From Methylocystis sp. (GTDB lineage Bacteria > Pseudomonadota > Alphaproteobacteria > Rhizobiales > Beijerinckiaceae), in contig PERY01000015.1 of the NCBI GenBank assembly GCA_002929055.1, forward strand, positions 1-64,000: 64,000 nt of DNA. The letters run 5' to 3'. This document shows, piece after piece, positions 44,230-54,263 of the stretch; within the stretch, counting starts at the first letter, position 1; every line of letters starts with the position of its first letter. The position numbers were made by a program, and so were the translations under genes. The notes below the pieces were generated by a model. That model searched no databases and was not told the origin of the DNA. It was given only the letters and a program-made list of their open reading frames with translations.

Positions 44230-44958
44230 TTACGCCTGCAGCGCGGGCGCCTTTTCGACGCCGTCGCAGACCGGCTCCAGCAGCGTGGGCGCAGCGGCGG
44301 TCAGGCCATCGCGGAACGCCAGCCAGACATCGACGACATCTTCGGTCGGCTGAAGGTGACGGCAAAGCGCGCCATGCCCGCCTGCCGGATCGCTGTCCAG
44401 TTCGATGTGGCCGATGAGGAAATGCTTGAAAGCCACGAGCAACGGATCATTCCAGTCGCGCGCGTTCAGAATGGAACGGAACACCCGCTCCAGTCCGCCA
44501 TCCTCGTAGCTGGCGAGGCTGCGGGAGCGCAGAATGGCCGATGCAGCGCGAATTTTCGTAAGATAGGCGGCGCCGATCGCCTGGAGACGCAGGCGGCGGG
44601 CGGGATCGATCGGCGTGAGCGTAAGCGTGCGGCGCATGAACTCGTCGTGATCGACGCGCTCGCCGACGCCGACGACGCCTGCACAGGGAGAGAGATTGTC
44701 GGTGTTGCGCTCGCCGGCGTCGAGCGATTCAAGTTGCTTGTCGTCCGGAAAGAGGTCGCGCGCGATGCCGACCGTCTCGCAGAACTGCACCGAGAAATAA
44801 TAATACATCCAGGCGACGTCGATGAGTTCGTCCCTGGAAAGGCCGCTCCAGTTCAGTCCGCAGACCTCGTCGATCACGCTCCTGTAGGAGGGCGTTTCCA
44901 TGACGACGGACGTGAGCGGGGTGGAGAGAGACGTCTCGGTGTAAAGCTGTTGGCTCAT
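44230..44958 (-). CDS. Uncharacterised protein, possibly heme-oxygenase-like fold
   Basis: This 242-residue soluble, mostly helical protein begins MSQQLYTETSLSTPLTSVVM. The segment FKHFLIGHIELDSDPAGGHGALCRHL then EDVVDVWLAFRDGLTAAAP recalls the His/Glu pattern of DUF3050 and other heme-oxygenase-like proteins. I am not certain of the family. There is no operon partner; the upstream 259 bp to asd look non-coding apart from track shadows. Confidence 0.65.
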   Translation of the reverse strand: MSQQLYTETSLSTPLTSVVMETPSYRSVIDEVCGLNWSGLSRDELIDVAWMYYYFSVQFCETVGIARDLFPDDKQLESLDAGERNTDNLSPCAGVVGVGERVDHDEFMRRTLTLTPIDPARRLRLQAIGAAYLTKIRAASAILRSRSLASYEDGGLERVFRSILNARDWNDPLLVAFKHFLIGHIELDSDPAGGHGALCRHLQPTEDVVDVWLAFRDGLTAAAPTLLEPVCDGVEKAPALQA

Positions 44959-45217
44959 TGTTGCCCCCTTGACTTGGTTTGGCGCGATCCGGGCGGCGGT
45001 TGTTTCATGATGAAACAGCCCCGCGCGTTCACGTCTCGAGCTTCAAGTGGCATACCGTAGAGCTGTTGTTTTCGGGTTTAGGGAGACGGGTCTGGAAGTT
45101 GAGGTTACTAAAGGATTAATGGCGTTACGAAAAAAGCGAAGCGCGCCGCCCCGGGGGGAGCTGCGCGCTTGTCAGGCCGATGATCCTCAAAGCTATTCCT
45201 GGCGCCGTTGCCGGCGC

Positions 45218-46252
45218 TCAGGCCGCCGCCTTCTTCGGCGTCAGAAGCTTCCTGTTCATCAGCACTTCGGCGATCTGGATCGCGTTCAGCGCGGCGCCCT
45301 TGCGCAGATTGTCGCTCACGCACCAGAGCACGAGACCGTTGTCGACGGTCGGGTCTTCGCGGATTCGCGAGACATAGGTTGCGTCCTCGCCTGCCGCCTC
45401 ATGCGGCGTGATGTAGCCGCCGGGTTCGCGCTTGTCGATGACGAGCACGCCCGGCGCCTCGCGCAGAATGTCGCGCGCTTCATCCGCAGAGATGGGGTTC
45501 TCGAATTCGATGTTGACGGCTTCCGAATGCGAAATGAAGACCGGCACGCGCACGCAAGTGGCGACGAGCTTGATCTTCGGGTCTAGGATCTTTTTCGTCT
45601 CGGCCACCATCTTCCACTCTTCCTTGGTGAAGCCGTCCTCCATGAAGACGTCGATCTGAGGAATGAGATTGAAGGCGATGCGCTTGGGGAATTTCTTCGA
45701 CTCGACGGGGTCCGAGACGAAGACCGAGCGCGTCTGCGCAAAGAGTTCGTCCATCGCCTCCTTGCCCGCGCCGGAAACCGACTGGTAGGTGGAGACGACG
45801 ACGCGGGTGATCTTCGCTGCGTCATGCAGCGGCTTCAACGCCACGACGAGTTGCGCGGTGGAGCAGTTCGGATTGGCGATGATGTTCTTCTTGACGAAGC
45901 CCCTGGAGGCGTCGGCGTTCACCTCCGGCACGATCAGCGGAACGTCGGGATCCAGGCGCCAGGCGGAGGAATTGTCGATTACGACACAGCCCTGCGCGCC
46001 GATCCTGGGCGACCATTCCTTCGAGACCGTCCCGCCCGCCGACATCAGACAGATGTCGGTGTCCGAGAAATCATAGGTGTCGAGGTGGCGGCACTTGAGC
46101 GTCTTGTCGCCGAAGGAAACTTCGGCGCCGATAGAGCGCGAGGAGGCAAGCGCCACGACTTCCGAAACGGGGAAGCGGCGCTCGGCCAGAATATCCAGCA
46201 TCTCGCGGCCCACGTTGCCCGTGGCGCCGACGATAGCGACCTTATACGCCAT
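45218..46252 (-). CDS. asd: Aspartate-semialdehyde dehydrogenase
   Basis: This 344-residue enzyme reduces aspartyl phosphate in the Lys/Thr/Met/diaminopimelate branch. The NADP motif is KVAIVGATGNVGREML. The catalytic cysteine lies in IIANPNCSTAQLVVALKPLHD. The active-site His region is FISHSEAVNIEF. The track extends the frame to 46648, but family length and ATG 46252 set the start; the upstream part is antisense-frame noise across the next small gene. Confidence 0.96.
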   Translation of the reverse strand: MAYKVAIVGATGNVGREMLDILAERRFPVSEVVALASSRSIGAEVSFGDKTLKCRHLDTYDFSDTDICLMSAGGTVSKEWSPRIGAQGCVVIDNSSAWRLDPDVPLIVPEVNADASRGFVKKNIIANPNCSTAQLVVALKPLHDAAKITRVVVSTYQSVSGAGKEAMDELFAQTRSVFVSDPVESKKFPKRIAFNLIPQIDVFMEDGFTKEEWKMVAETKKILDPKIKLVATCVRVPVFISHSEAVNIEFENPISADEARDILREAPGVLVIDKREPGGYITPHEAAGEDATYVSRIREDPTVDNGLVLWCVSDNLRKGAALNAIQIAEVLMNRKLLTPKKAAA

Positions 46253-46287
46253 GAATTTTTCTCCAGCCGGCGCGGCCGGCGTCCAGT

Positions 46288-46656
46288 TCAGAAGGCGAAG
46301 CCCGTTCCCATGTTTCCCGATGGGGTGACGGAAACCGGCATATTGGTGTTCCCAGGCGCGGTATCGTCCTGTTTCCCCTTGGGCTTGGGCGGCGCCTTGC
46401 CGGGGGACCAGCCTTCGAGTTCTCCAAACTGGCGATTGGGATTGCCAGCGGCGGGCTTTCCGGCCGGCTGAGCCGTCCCTGCCGCGGCGGGGTCGGCGCC
46501 CTTCTTGCCCTTGCCGCGCTTGGTCGAGACCGACGACGCGCCGCTCGTATCGAGCGCCTTGGGATCCAACTGCAATTCCTGACCGACGGCGCCGCCGCCG
46601 ATCAGCAGGGCGGCGACGAGGAGAACACCGCGAAAACGAAGCGCGCAAGGACGCAT
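46288..46656 (-). CDS. Small secreted low-complexity protein
   Basis: This 122-residue exported protein has signal peptide MRPCALRFRGVLLVAALLIGGGAVGQ. A Gly/Pro/Lys-rich, apparently disordered mature part follows (STKRGKGKKGADPAAAGTAQ, KAPPKPKGKQDD). It ends in a short aromatic tail MGTGFAF. No family is recognised. It lies between asd and sdhB, same strand. Confidence 0.6.
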   Translation of the reverse strand: MRPCALRFRGVLLVAALLIGGGAVGQELQLDPKALDTSGASSVSTKRGKGKKGADPAAAGTAQPAGKPAAGNPNRQFGELEGWSPGKAPPKPKGKQDDTAPGNTNMPVSVTPSGNMGTGFAF

Positions 46657-46735
46657 GGCTTTAGTCTCCGAGACAATAACGGGTCGTCCTACCCCCGCGC
46701 CGCGGCGGGATCAAGGCGCCCCGATTGCGCGCTAC

Positions 46736-47515
46736 TCAAGCTTCCTGCCGGGCGATGGCCAGATTCTTGAGCTCGGCAATCGCCTTGGCGGGCGAGAGGC
46801 CCTTGGGGCAGACCTTCGTGCAGTTCATGATCGTGTGGCAGCGGTAGAGCCGGAAGGTGTCATCGACATAACCCAGGCGCTCGTCCGTCGCCTCATCGCG
46901 AGAATCCTGCACCCAGCGATGCGCCTGAAGCAGCGCGGCGGGGCCCAGAAATCTGTCGGAATTCCACCAGTAGCTCGGGCAGGCCGTGGAGCAGCAGGCG
47001 CACAGGATGCACTCGTATAGACCGTCGAGCTTGGCGCGGTCCTGCGGCGACTGCAGGCGCTCCTTCTCGGGATTGGCGCCGGCGTGCAGCCAGGGCTCGA
47101 TCGCCGCATGCTGCTCGTAGAAGATGGTGAGGTCCGGCACGAGGTCCTTCACCACGCCCATATGCGGCAGAGGATAGAGCTTTATCGGTCCGGCGATCTC
47201 GTCCATGCCCTTGGTGCAGGCGAGCGTGTTCACGCCGTCGATGTTCATCGAGCAGGAGCCGCAAATGCCCTCGCGGCAGGAGCGACGGAAGGTCAGCGTC
47301 GGATCGATCTTGTTTTTGATCCAGATAATGCCGTCGAGCACCATCGGCCCGCAATCGTCCGCATCGATGAAGAAAGTGTCGATGCGCGGATTTGCGTCGC
47401 TATCGGGATCGTAGCGATAGACGCGGTATTCGCGCAGATTGGTCGCGCCGTCCGGCTTCGGCCAGACCTTGCCTTCGGAGATGACGGAGTTCTTGGGAAG
47501 GATGAATTCGACCAT
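46736..47515 (-). CDS. sdhB: Succinate dehydrogenase iron-sulfur subunit SdhB
   Basis: This 259-residue complex II subunit carries three clusters. The 2Fe-2S site is [21 protein letters not shown]. The 4Fe-4S site is [15 protein letters not shown]. The 3Fe-4S site is [17 protein letters not shown] 47515 lies 17 nt after the stop of the PIN-DUF3775 gene, which separates it from sdhA. Electrons pass from SdhA FAD to quinone. Confidence 0.97.
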   Translation of the reverse strand: MVEFILPKNSVISEGKVWPKPDGATNLREYRVYRYDPDSDANPRIDTFFIDADDCGPMVLDGIIWIKNKIDPTLTFRRSCREGICGSCSMNIDGVNTLACTKGMDEIAGPIKLYPLPHMGVVKDLVPDLTIFYEQHAAIEPWLHAGANPEKERLQSPQDRAKLDGLYECILCACCSTACPSYWWNSDRFLGPAALLQAHRWVQDSRDEATDERLGYVDDTFRLYRCHTIMNCTKVCPKGLSPAKAIAELKNLAIARQEA

Positions 47516-47532
47516 CGTTGCTTCTCTCGCTC

Positions 47533-48384
47533 CTATATTCCGCCGTCGTCGGTCGACCGCAGGTATCTCTTGAGCTTTTCCAGACCCGGCGCGACTTGCG
47601 CCATCTGAGCTATGAAATAAGAGCGGTGGGCAGTGAATCCTTCCTCGGCCATCCGGCACGCCTGTTCATGCAGTCGCGGCCAATCGTCCACCGAATGGTA
47701 ACTTCGGCCCAACCAACCCAAGGCGATCACAACTCCAAGCTCGTCAGCACTCATCCTTTCAAGTTCATCACCTAACCTTCGATAGGCCGGGGAATCGAAG
47801 GCTGGAGCGTACACCTCCGAATTGACCATTCTGAACCTACCCGAAGACGGGTCGAGCGTTGAATCTCTCAGCGTCTGAAAAGTTGTTTGAATCCGCTCGT
47901 TGAGGCGCGCAATTTGCTTCAGAGCCTCCGCGCTTACCAGCTTGGCCGCCATACGCGCATCAAGTCCGCCACGATCGAGATCGTCAAGGGACGCAACGAA
48001 CTCACCGTATCCGCCAGACCGGCACTTTTGGATAAATCGATTATCGGCAGAAAGGAGAATTCCCCTGCCCAAAGCACAGGCGAGATAGAAGCAGTCGTAA
48101 GCTGAATGATTAAGCTCGCGCGAAAGAATTACAGCGTCATCAGTTAGCTCCGAAGACGGAACAAACTGTTTGATCGATGCCTTGATACCCAGCAGACCCG
48201 CCCCAACCTGAGCGTCTGTAATTTCCGTAGTCCGCTGTTTTTTGAGCAGGACGTTGGAAACTTCGGGCAGGAGCAGATCTGGCGCGATTCTTGTCCAAGT
48301 CTTGTCTACAATGGAAAGCGCAGTTTCATGACCGGCCTCACGCACAACCCATTTGACCGCTACTGACGCATCGACAACGATCAC
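47533..48384 (-). CDS. PIN-domain (VapC-like) toxin fused to a DUF3775-like domain
   Basis: This 283-residue protein starts at GTG 48384. Residues 1-135 form a PIN RNase: [14 protein letters not shown] (Asp5), [11 protein letters not shown] (Glu41), [12 protein letters not shown] (Asp97) and LLSADNRFI (Asp114). The catalytic acid set is intact. Residues from about 200 ([30 protein letters not shown] then [19 protein letters not shown]) resemble DUF3775. Its start overlaps the antitoxin stop (GTGA). The pair sits between sdhA and sdhB. Target RNA and role of the extra domain are unknown. Confidence 0.85.
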   Translation of the reverse strand: MIVVDASVAVKWVVREAGHETALSIVDKTWTRIAPDLLLPEVSNVLLKKQRTTEITDAQVGAGLLGIKASIKQFVPSSELTDDAVILSRELNHSAYDCFYLACALGRGILLSADNRFIQKCRSGGYGEFVASLDDLDRGGLDARMAAKLVSAEALKQIARLNERIQTTFQTLRDSTLDPSSGRFRMVNSEVYAPAFDSPAYRRLGDELERMSADELGVVIALGWLGRSYHSVDDWPRLHEQACRMAEEGFTAHRSYFIAQMAQVAPGLEKLKRYLRSTDDGGI

Positions 48385-48611
48385 CGCTCACGGTCCTCAC
48401 GCAGCAGTTCGACCGAATCCGTCTGAGGGATACCCGAGGGCGTCATAGCGGCGATCGTTTCTAGAAGCGCCCTCAAGTTCTCGGGGGATTTTCTTGCCAG
48501 CAGGCTATCTCGAAGCATCTCCTGAGCAAGATGTTCGCTCGTGACGCCGCGTTCCTTTGCGAGCGCGGCAATCTCCTCAAGCACGTCATCCGCGATAGCA
48601 AGCTTACTCAT
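48381..48611 (-). CDS. VapB-like antitoxin
   Basis: This 76-residue protein starts MSKLAIADDVLEEIAALAKERGVTSEHLAQEMLRDSLLAR, a ribbon-helix-helix type DNA-binding start. A C-terminal tail follows that would neutralise the toxin (AAMTPSGIPQTDSVELLRED). GGAAGCCTCC surrounds ATG 48611. It lies 31 nt after sdhA and overlaps the PIN gene by 4 nt. The track start at 48683 would run back into sdhA and is rejected. Confidence 0.8.
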   Translation of the reverse strand: MSKLAIADDVLEEIAALAKERGVTSEHLAQEMLRDSLLARKSPENLRALLETIAAMTPSGIPQTDSVELLREDRER

Positions 48612-48642
48612 GGAGGCTTCCTTTCGACTCAAGGTGCAGACA

Positions 48643-50475
48643 TCAGTACACCCGCGCCTTCGGCTCGATATAAGCCACCTCATTCGACATTGTATAACTA
48701 TGCACCGGGCGGTAATCGATCGCGGTCGATTTCTTCTCGGCGTCGATCGTCGCCAGCGTGTGCTTCATCCAGTTCGCGTCGTCGCGGTCGGGGAAGTCCT
48801 CGCGGGCGTGGGCGCCGCGCGACTCCTTGCGATTGGCGGCCGACTCCATAGTCACCACCGCCTGCACGATGAGATTGTCGAACTCCAGCGTTTCGACTAG
48901 GTCCGAGTTCCAGATCATGGACCGGTCGGAGACCTTCACATCCGCCGCCTCGCGCCAGACTTCGTTGACGCCCGCGACGCCCTCGGCCAGCACCTCGCCG
49001 GTGCGATAGACCGCGCAATGCGACTGCATCACGCGCTGCATCTTGTCGCGCAGCGTCGCGGTGGAGACCGAGCCATTGGCGTTGCGGAAGAAGTCGAGAC
49101 GGGACAGCGGCAGTTCGGCGGAATCCGCCGGAAGTTCCGGCTGCGACTGGCCGGGCGTCACCAGTTCGGCGGCGCGCAGGCCGGCCGCGCGGCCAAACAC
49201 CACGAGATCAATCAGCGAATTGGAGCCAAGGCGGTTCGCGCCATGCACCGAGACGCAGGCGGCTTCGCCCAGCGCCATCAGGCCCGGCACCACCGAGTCC
49301 GGATTGCCGTCCACCTTCTTCAGCACCTCGCCGTGATAATTCGTCGGGATACCGCCCATGTTGTAATGCACGGTCGGCAGGATCGGGATCGGCTGGCGCG
49401 TGACGTCGACGCCCGCGAAAACCTTGGCGCTCTCGGAAATGCCCGGCAGGCGCTCATGCAGGATCGCCGGGTCGAGATGCTCGAGATGCAGGAAGGCGTG
49501 GTCCTTGCGCTTGCCGACGCCCCTGCCCTCACGGATTTCGACCGTGATGGCGCGCGAAACCATGTCGCGCGGCGCAAGGTCTTTCACGGAGGGCGCATAG
49601 CGCTCCATGAAGCGCTCGCCTTCGCTGTTGGTGAGGTACCCGCCCTCGCCGCGCGCGCCCTCGGTGATGAGGCAGCCCGCGCCATAAATGCCGGTCGGGT
49701 GGAATTGCACGAACTCCATGTCCTGCAGAGGCAGGCCGGCGCGCAGCACCATGGCGTTGCCGTCGCCCGTGCAGGTGTGCGCCGACGTCGCGGAGAGATA
49801 GGCGCGGCCGTAGCCGCCGGTCGCGAGCACGGTGAGCGCGGAGCGGAAACGGTGGATCGTGCCGTCGTCGAGCTTCAGGGCGACAATGCCGCGGCAGGCG
49901 CCTTCGCTGTCCATGATGAGGTCGATGGCGAAATATTCGACAAAGAACTTCGTCTCATGCTTCAGCGCCTGACCATACATGGTGTGGAGCATGGCGTGGC
50001 CGGTGCGGTCGGCGGCGGCGCAGGTGCGCTGCGCGGGCGGGCCCTTGCCGAAGTCGGTGGTCATGCCGCCGAAGGGACGCTGGTATATCTTGCCCTCGGT
50101 GGTGCGCGAGAAAGGCACGCCCCAATGCTCGAGCTCATAGACGGCCTGAGGCGCGTTGCGACAGAGATATTCGATGGCGTCCTGATCGCCGAGCCAGTCC
50201 GACCCCTTCACAGTGTCGTACATGTGCCATTTCCAGTCGTCCGGCCCCATGTTGCCGAGCGCGGCGGCCACGCCGCCCTGCGCGGCGACCGTATGCGAAC
50301 GCGTGGGGAAAACCTTGGTCACGCAGGCGACGTTGAGCCCCGCCTTGGCGCAGCCGACGACCGCGCGAAGACCGGCGCCGCCGGCCCCGACGACCACGAC
50401 ATCGAAAGTGTGGTCGGTGATCGGATAGACCCGTCCGCCGATCGACATGGATGAAGCAGCGCCATTCGCAACCAT
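48643..50475 (-). CDS. sdhA: Succinate dehydrogenase flavoprotein subunit SdhA
   Basis: This 610-residue subunit oxidises succinate to fumarate with covalent FAD. The Rossmann motif is [18 protein letters not shown], and the FAD-linking His is in [13 protein letters not shown]. Active-site segments are [23 protein letters not shown] and NYMGGIP-like [16 protein letters not shown]. The C terminus ends [22 protein letters not shown]. It follows sdhD by 45 nt. Confidence 0.97.
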   Translation of the reverse strand: MVANGAASSMSIGGRVYPITDHTFDVVVVGAGGAGLRAVVGCAKAGLNVACVTKVFPTRSHTVAAQGGVAAALGNMGPDDWKWHMYDTVKGSDWLGDQDAIEYLCRNAPQAVYELEHWGVPFSRTTEGKIYQRPFGGMTTDFGKGPPAQRTCAAADRTGHAMLHTMYGQALKHETKFFVEYFAIDLIMDSEGACRGIVALKLDDGTIHRFRSALTVLATGGYGRAYLSATSAHTCTGDGNAMVLRAGLPLQDMEFVQFHPTGIYGAGCLITEGARGEGGYLTNSEGERFMERYAPSVKDLAPRDMVSRAITVEIREGRGVGKRKDHAFLHLEHLDPAILHERLPGISESAKVFAGVDVTRQPIPILPTVHYNMGGIPTNYHGEVLKKVDGNPDSVVPGLMALGEAACVSVHGANRLGSNSLIDLVVFGRAAGLRAAELVTPGQSQPELPADSAELPLSRLDFFRNANGSVSTATLRDKMQRVMQSHCAVYRTGEVLAEGVAGVNEVWREAADVKVSDRSMIWNSDLVETLEFDNLIVQAVVTMESAANRKESRGAHAREDFPDRDDANWMKHTLATIDAEKKSTAIDYRPVHSYTMSNEVAYIEPKARVY

Positions 50476-50520
50476 TATCGAAGCCTTTTTGTCGTTGTTC
50501 TGGGCGGCTCTGTCGGCGAC

Positions 50521-50916
50521 CTACTTCGGCGCCGCAATGAGCATGATCCCGAAGGTCCAGGCGGCGGCGATCGCTATGGAGCCGATCCTGTTCCAGTGCA
50601 GCGCCTTCTCCTTCAGCGCCGCATCATGCACATAGTCCTCGATGATTTCGGTCATGCCCTGACGGGCGTGGATCATTCCTATGATCGCGAAGCAAATCAG
50701 CACGATCGCCGGGAAAGGCCGGCCGATTTCGGCCTTCGCGCCCTCCAGCGTCTCGCCGACGAGCCCCGCCAGCCACCAGGCGGACAGCACGCCGAGCGGC
50801 GCCAACGCATAGGATGAGAGGCGCATGAAACGGGCGTGCTCGGAACCCTCGTGGTCCGACACATAAGCGGCGCCCTGACCGCTCCGCCCGCTGTTGAAGT
50901 GAGTCGGAATCGACAT
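50521..50916 (-). CDS. sdhD: Succinate dehydrogenase membrane anchor SdhD
   Basis: This 131-residue anchor has three helices. The heme-ligand region is AIIGMIHARQGMTEIIEDYVHD, with the GMTEIIEDYVHD-type ending typical of SdhD. With SdhC it holds heme b and the ubiquinone site. ATG 50916 lies 14 nt after the sdhC stop. Confidence 0.94.
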   Translation of the reverse strand: MSIPTHFNSGRSGQGAAYVSDHEGSEHARFMRLSSYALAPLGVLSAWWLAGLVGETLEGAKAEIGRPFPAIVLICFAIIGMIHARQGMTEIIEDYVHDAALKEKALHWNRIGSIAIAAAWTFGIMLIAAPK

Positions 50917-50930
50917 GAGACGCGTCTCCG

Positions 50931-51338
50931 TTAGCCGGCGATGGCCTTGAGAATCCACAAAAGCAGGGTCAGGCCAATCCCGCCGAAAAGGGAGGCCTTG
51001 GCGAGAAGCTCGCGGCCTTCCTTGTCCATATACAGGCCGCGGTCCCAGAGCGCGTGACGAATCCCGCCAAGGAGGTGGTGGAAAATCGCCCAGGTGATCA
51101 GGAAGACGATCATCCCGCCGATGAAGCCCGAGGCGAGCCATCCGGTGAGCGCATGCAGCCAGCCGCCCATGCCGGCCCCGAGCAGGTAGAGCGCCAGCAG
51201 CGCCATGCCGAGATAAAGACCGGCGCCGGTGATGCGATGGGCCATGGACATGGCCATGGTGAGCCACGGCCGGAAAATGGTCAGATGCGGCGACAGCGGG
51301 CGCTTTTGCGCGCGGGCGTCGGTTTCGGCGTTCGCCAT
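50931..51338 (-). CDS. sdhC: Succinate dehydrogenase cytochrome b556 subunit SdhC
   Basis: This 135-residue anchor is the first gene of the operon. The signature RPLSPHLTIFRPWLTMAMSMAHRITGAGLYL contains the conserved SPHL and the heme-binding region. A second conserved His lies in ITWAIFHHLLGGIRHALWD. ATG 51338 (MANAETDARAQ) was preferred over the track start 51386. The promoter should lie in the 142-bp gap before the MFS gene. Confidence 0.95.
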   Translation of the reverse strand: MANAETDARAQKRPLSPHLTIFRPWLTMAMSMAHRITGAGLYLGMALLALYLLGAGMGGWLHALTGWLASGFIGGMIVFLITWAIFHHLLGGIRHALWDRGLYMDKEGRELLAKASLFGGIGLTLLLWILKAIAG

Positions 51339-51480
51339 GTCGTCCTTCTCCCGCGTTTTTCGGAATGGCTCCGAAAACGCTTCCAAAAGAGTGGATAATT
51401 CAAATGGTGCGGCGCCGCAACTACGCCATTGCGGCGACCCCCGAAGCGCAAGGCGAAAATTGCGCGCTGTAAGCCGCTAA

Positions 51481-52692
51481 CTAATCCTCCGCCCCTCGCG
51501 GAACCAGTCGAAGCGCAGCCAGCCCCGCCAGCGTCATCGCCGCAAATGCGCCGCCGGCCGCAAAGGCGGCCCAGGGGCCATAGAGATCCCAGAGCTTGCC
51601 GGCGGCGAAGCTCGCCACGAGCAGCGCCGCGCCGCCCGTGAGGTTGAAGACGCCGAAAGCGGTGCCCCGCAGGCCAGAAGGCGCCGCGTCGGCGACAAGC
51701 GCCGAGAAAAGCCCCTGCGTCAGCCCCATATGCAGGCCCCACAGGCCGACGCCAAGCCAGACCATCGGCAACGACTGCGCGTAAGCGAGCGTCGCATCAG
51801 CCCCGATCAGCATGACGAGTCCGGCCGCGAGCGGCGTCATGCGGTCGCCGCGGTCGGAGAAAACGCCCGCGGGATAGGACGACGCCGCATAGACCACATT
51901 CATCACAACGAGCACCAGCGGCGCCAGCGCGTCGGGCAAGCCTGCCGCCTGCGCCTTGAGGATGAGGAAGGCCTCGGAAAAGCGCGCGAGGCTGAAAACG
52001 GCGGAGACCGCCACGACCAGCCAGAAGGCGCCGTCAAGACCCCGCAAAGCTTCGATATGCAGCGGAAAGCGCGCAGGCCTCGCGGGCCGCGTCTCGGATG
52101 GCTCAACGACGCCAAAGGCGAGGATCACGACAGCGACAACGGCGGGGATGGTCGCGACCCAGAAAACGGCGCGGATATCGTCCACCGTCGCCCACATGAC
52201 GACGACCGCGACCGCCGGGCCGAGAAAGGCGCCGACCGTGTCGAGCGACTGGCGAAGGCCGAAGGCGGCGCCGCGCAGTTCCGGCGGCGTGACGTCGGCG
52301 ACGAGCGCGTCGCGCGGGGCGCCTCTGATTCCCTTGCCCACCCGGTCGATAAAGCGCGCCGCCGTCACCCAGGCCACATTGGGCGCGAGCGGGAACATGG
52401 GCTTCGTCAGCGCCGCAAGCCCATAACCCATTATGGCGAGACGCTTTCGGTCGCCGAACCAGTCCGACACCGCGCCGGAGAAGACCTTGACGACCGAGGC
52501 CGTCGCCTCGGCGATCCCCTCGATCGCGCCGACCTGCGCCATGCTCGCGCCCATGGCGCCCACGAGATAGATCGGCAGCAGCGCATGGATCATCTCCGAG
52601 GAGAAATCCATGAACAGCGAGACGAAGCCGAGCGCCCAGACGCTGGGGGGGATGCGGCGAAGGCGGGAAATATCGACTATTCGGCTGCTCAT
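51481..52692 (-). CDS. Major facilitator superfamily transporter
   Basis: This 403-residue, 12-helix permease carries the MFS motif A variant in loop 2-3 (SGAVSDWFGDRKRLAIMGYG). Internal loop motifs are RFIDRVGKGIRGAPRDALVAD and the repeat in the second half SDRGDRMTPLAAG. It resembles drug-efflux-type MFS proteins, but substrate cannot be assigned. ATG 52692 (MSSRIVDIS) was chosen over 52707. Confidence 0.88.
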   Translation of the reverse strand: MSSRIVDISRLRRIPPSVWALGFVSLFMDFSSEMIHALLPIYLVGAMGASMAQVGAIEGIAEATASVVKVFSGAVSDWFGDRKRLAIMGYGLAALTKPMFPLAPNVAWVTAARFIDRVGKGIRGAPRDALVADVTPPELRGAAFGLRQSLDTVGAFLGPAVAVVVMWATVDDIRAVFWVATIPAVVAVVILAFGVVEPSETRPARPARFPLHIEALRGLDGAFWLVVAVSAVFSLARFSEAFLILKAQAAGLPDALAPLVLVVMNVVYAASSYPAGVFSDRGDRMTPLAAGLVMLIGADATLAYAQSLPMVWLGVGLWGLHMGLTQGLFSALVADAAPSGLRGTAFGVFNLTGGAALLVASFAAGKLWDLYGPWAAFAAGGAFAAMTLAGLAALRLVPRGAED

Positions 52693-52745
52693 ACATGCCC
52701 CGCCCAAGCGATTGAGCGGGGCTCATAACATGAGTCTGCGCCGCG

Positions 52746-53237
52746 CTAAGCGCCGAGAACGCTGGAAATCTCCTCCAGCGTCGCTTTTTCCGCATCGCTG
52801 ACCTTGATTCCGCCAAAGCCCAGGAAGCCGCCCTCCGTTCCCGCCTCGGCGACCGTCTTCGAAATCTGAGCGAGCCAGGCCTTGAAGGCTGCAGCTTCTC
52901 CGGGAGCTTTCTGGTCGAGGATCGTGGCGGTCTCTTTCAGCCCGGCCAGCGCTCTCGCTTTGATCTCGTCGAGCTTTGCGCCCTGCGCCATAGCGCGGAT
53001 GCCTTCTCGCGCCTCGGCGCGGCCGGAAGACGAGAGGATTTCATCCGCAACTTCCTTGACGAGATCGCCGCTCGAACCCGTTTTCGCCTCTGCGAGTTGT
53101 TTGGCGTTTGCAAATGCTTCCTGCACGGAGCCCACGAAACTGGACGGATCGGCGACGCTGACGGCGAAGCCGGCGAGCAGCGGGGCCTGCACGAGCTTCT
53201 GCCATTCGGCCGGGGAAAAATCGTTCTTGCTGACCAT
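52746..53237 (-). CDS. Conserved hypothetical protein (MVSKNDFSPAEW family)
   Basis: This 163-residue soluble helical protein begins MVSKNDFSPAEWQKLVQAPLLAGFAVSVADPS and ends GTEGGFLGFGGIKVSDAEKATLEEISSVLG. I recall this architecture from a family spread across bacteria, but function is unknown. ATG 53237 follows AGGGAGAAG, a good ribosome-binding site. The track start 53348 is not supported. Confidence 0.8.
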   Translation of the reverse strand: MVSKNDFSPAEWQKLVQAPLLAGFAVSVADPSSFVGSVQEAFANAKQLAEAKTGSSGDLVKEVADEILSSSGRAEAREGIRAMAQGAKLDEIKARALAGLKETATILDQKAPGEAAAFKAWLAQISKTVAEAGTEGGFLGFGGIKVSDAEKATLEEISSVLGA

Positions 53238-53393
53238 CTTTCTTCTCCCTTGAAAATGCCTCATTTTTTCAGCGAGCCTGCTCCCGGCGGCGACGCCGGG
53301 ACGATCCAGCCAAACAGCAAGTATCCGGTCACATGGCGCGCGATGCAATCGTTGCGGGAGCGGCGACGGATCGAAGCGGCGCGCGCGAGGGAA

Positions 53394-54128
53394 TCACCCC
53401 TCCGTCAACGTCATCAAAACATCCGCATACCAGGCGCAGTTCAGCCCCAGCGCCTCGTCCTGCACGATGTCCCGCGTGCCGACGTCGAGGCGCGAGGAAT
53501 GTATGCCCAGCAGGCGCCATGGCAGGTCGTCGGGCGTGGGCGTGGCGTCGGTGGCGCGCATCACCACGGGGGCGCCGCTCGCGCCGCGGTGGGTGCGGGC
53601 GTCGGTGAGGAAATAGCCCTGCCCCTGAAAGCGCAGGCCGAAGGAGGAGGCGATCACCGCCTGCCGCACGACCGGCATGTGATGCAGCGTGTCGTGGAAG
53701 CCGAGCGGAAAGCCGACGATGAGAACCGAGGCGCCGATCTCGACGGCTTCGCCCGGGTCGACGAGATGGGCGGGCGTGAAGGCGCGGTAGACGGTGGGCT
53801 GCGGCAGCGCCGCGCGCTCTATCTCGAGCACGGCCACATCGACCGCCCCCGCGTCGTCCAGCCCCTGCCGCCAGACGGACCGGCCGTCACGATACAGCGG
53901 CATGGAGAAGCCGATGGACTTCGCCATGTTCCCGGGGTCGATATGCAACTCGATCTCGATGCGGTCGGGATGATGGTTGCTCCCTTCATCGAGCATCACA
54001 TGCCGGCTCGTGACGACGAACAGGCGTTGATCTCGCTGAAAAAAGAAGCTGCTGGCGTTGGTGAGCGGGATCGAACCCACAAAGGTGCGCAAATGCGCCG
54101 ATGTAAGCAGCAGTGAATCGATCGCCAT
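53394..54128 (-). CDS. Trypsin-like serine peptidase domain protein
   Basis: This 244-residue protein has a chymotrypsin-like fold without a signal peptide. A candidate catalytic triad is His in FVVTSRHVMLD, Asp in GAVDVAVLEIE, and Ser in THRGASGAPVVM (GxSG). No PDZ domain is present. It resembles the trypsin-like-2 group sometimes used in regulated proteolysis. Substrate unknown. It is divergent from alr. Confidence 0.8.
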   Translation of the reverse strand: MAIDSLLLTSAHLRTFVGSIPLTNASSFFFQRDQRLFVVTSRHVMLDEGSNHHPDRIEIELHIDPGNMAKSIGFSMPLYRDGRSVWRQGLDDAGAVDVAVLEIERAALPQPTVYRAFTPAHLVDPGEAVEIGASVLIVGFPLGFHDTLHHMPVVRQAVIASSFGLRFQGQGYFLTDARTHRGASGAPVVMRATDATPTPDDLPWRLLGIHSSRLDVGTRDIVQDEALGLNCAWYADVLMTLTEG

Positions 54129-54263
54129 TCTTTAGACCTCCTCTCGAGCGCCGCTGCGATTTTGAGGCCCCGCCCCTCGGAATGTAGGGCGTCCGGAAGG
54201 ATTTCGCGAATGCGCTTTCAACGCCATCTCGGCGCCGTCTTTTGACGCGTAGAATGATCCTCC

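Noticed and set aside
40979-44365. 1128-residue minus-strand ORF
   Set aside because: It runs antisense to ftsK and lolA, is Arg/Leu/Gly/His-rich without domains, and is a GC-driven shadow of the third codon position.
49018-50454. 478-residue plus-strand ORF
   Set aside because: It is antisense to sdhA, which is unmistakable.
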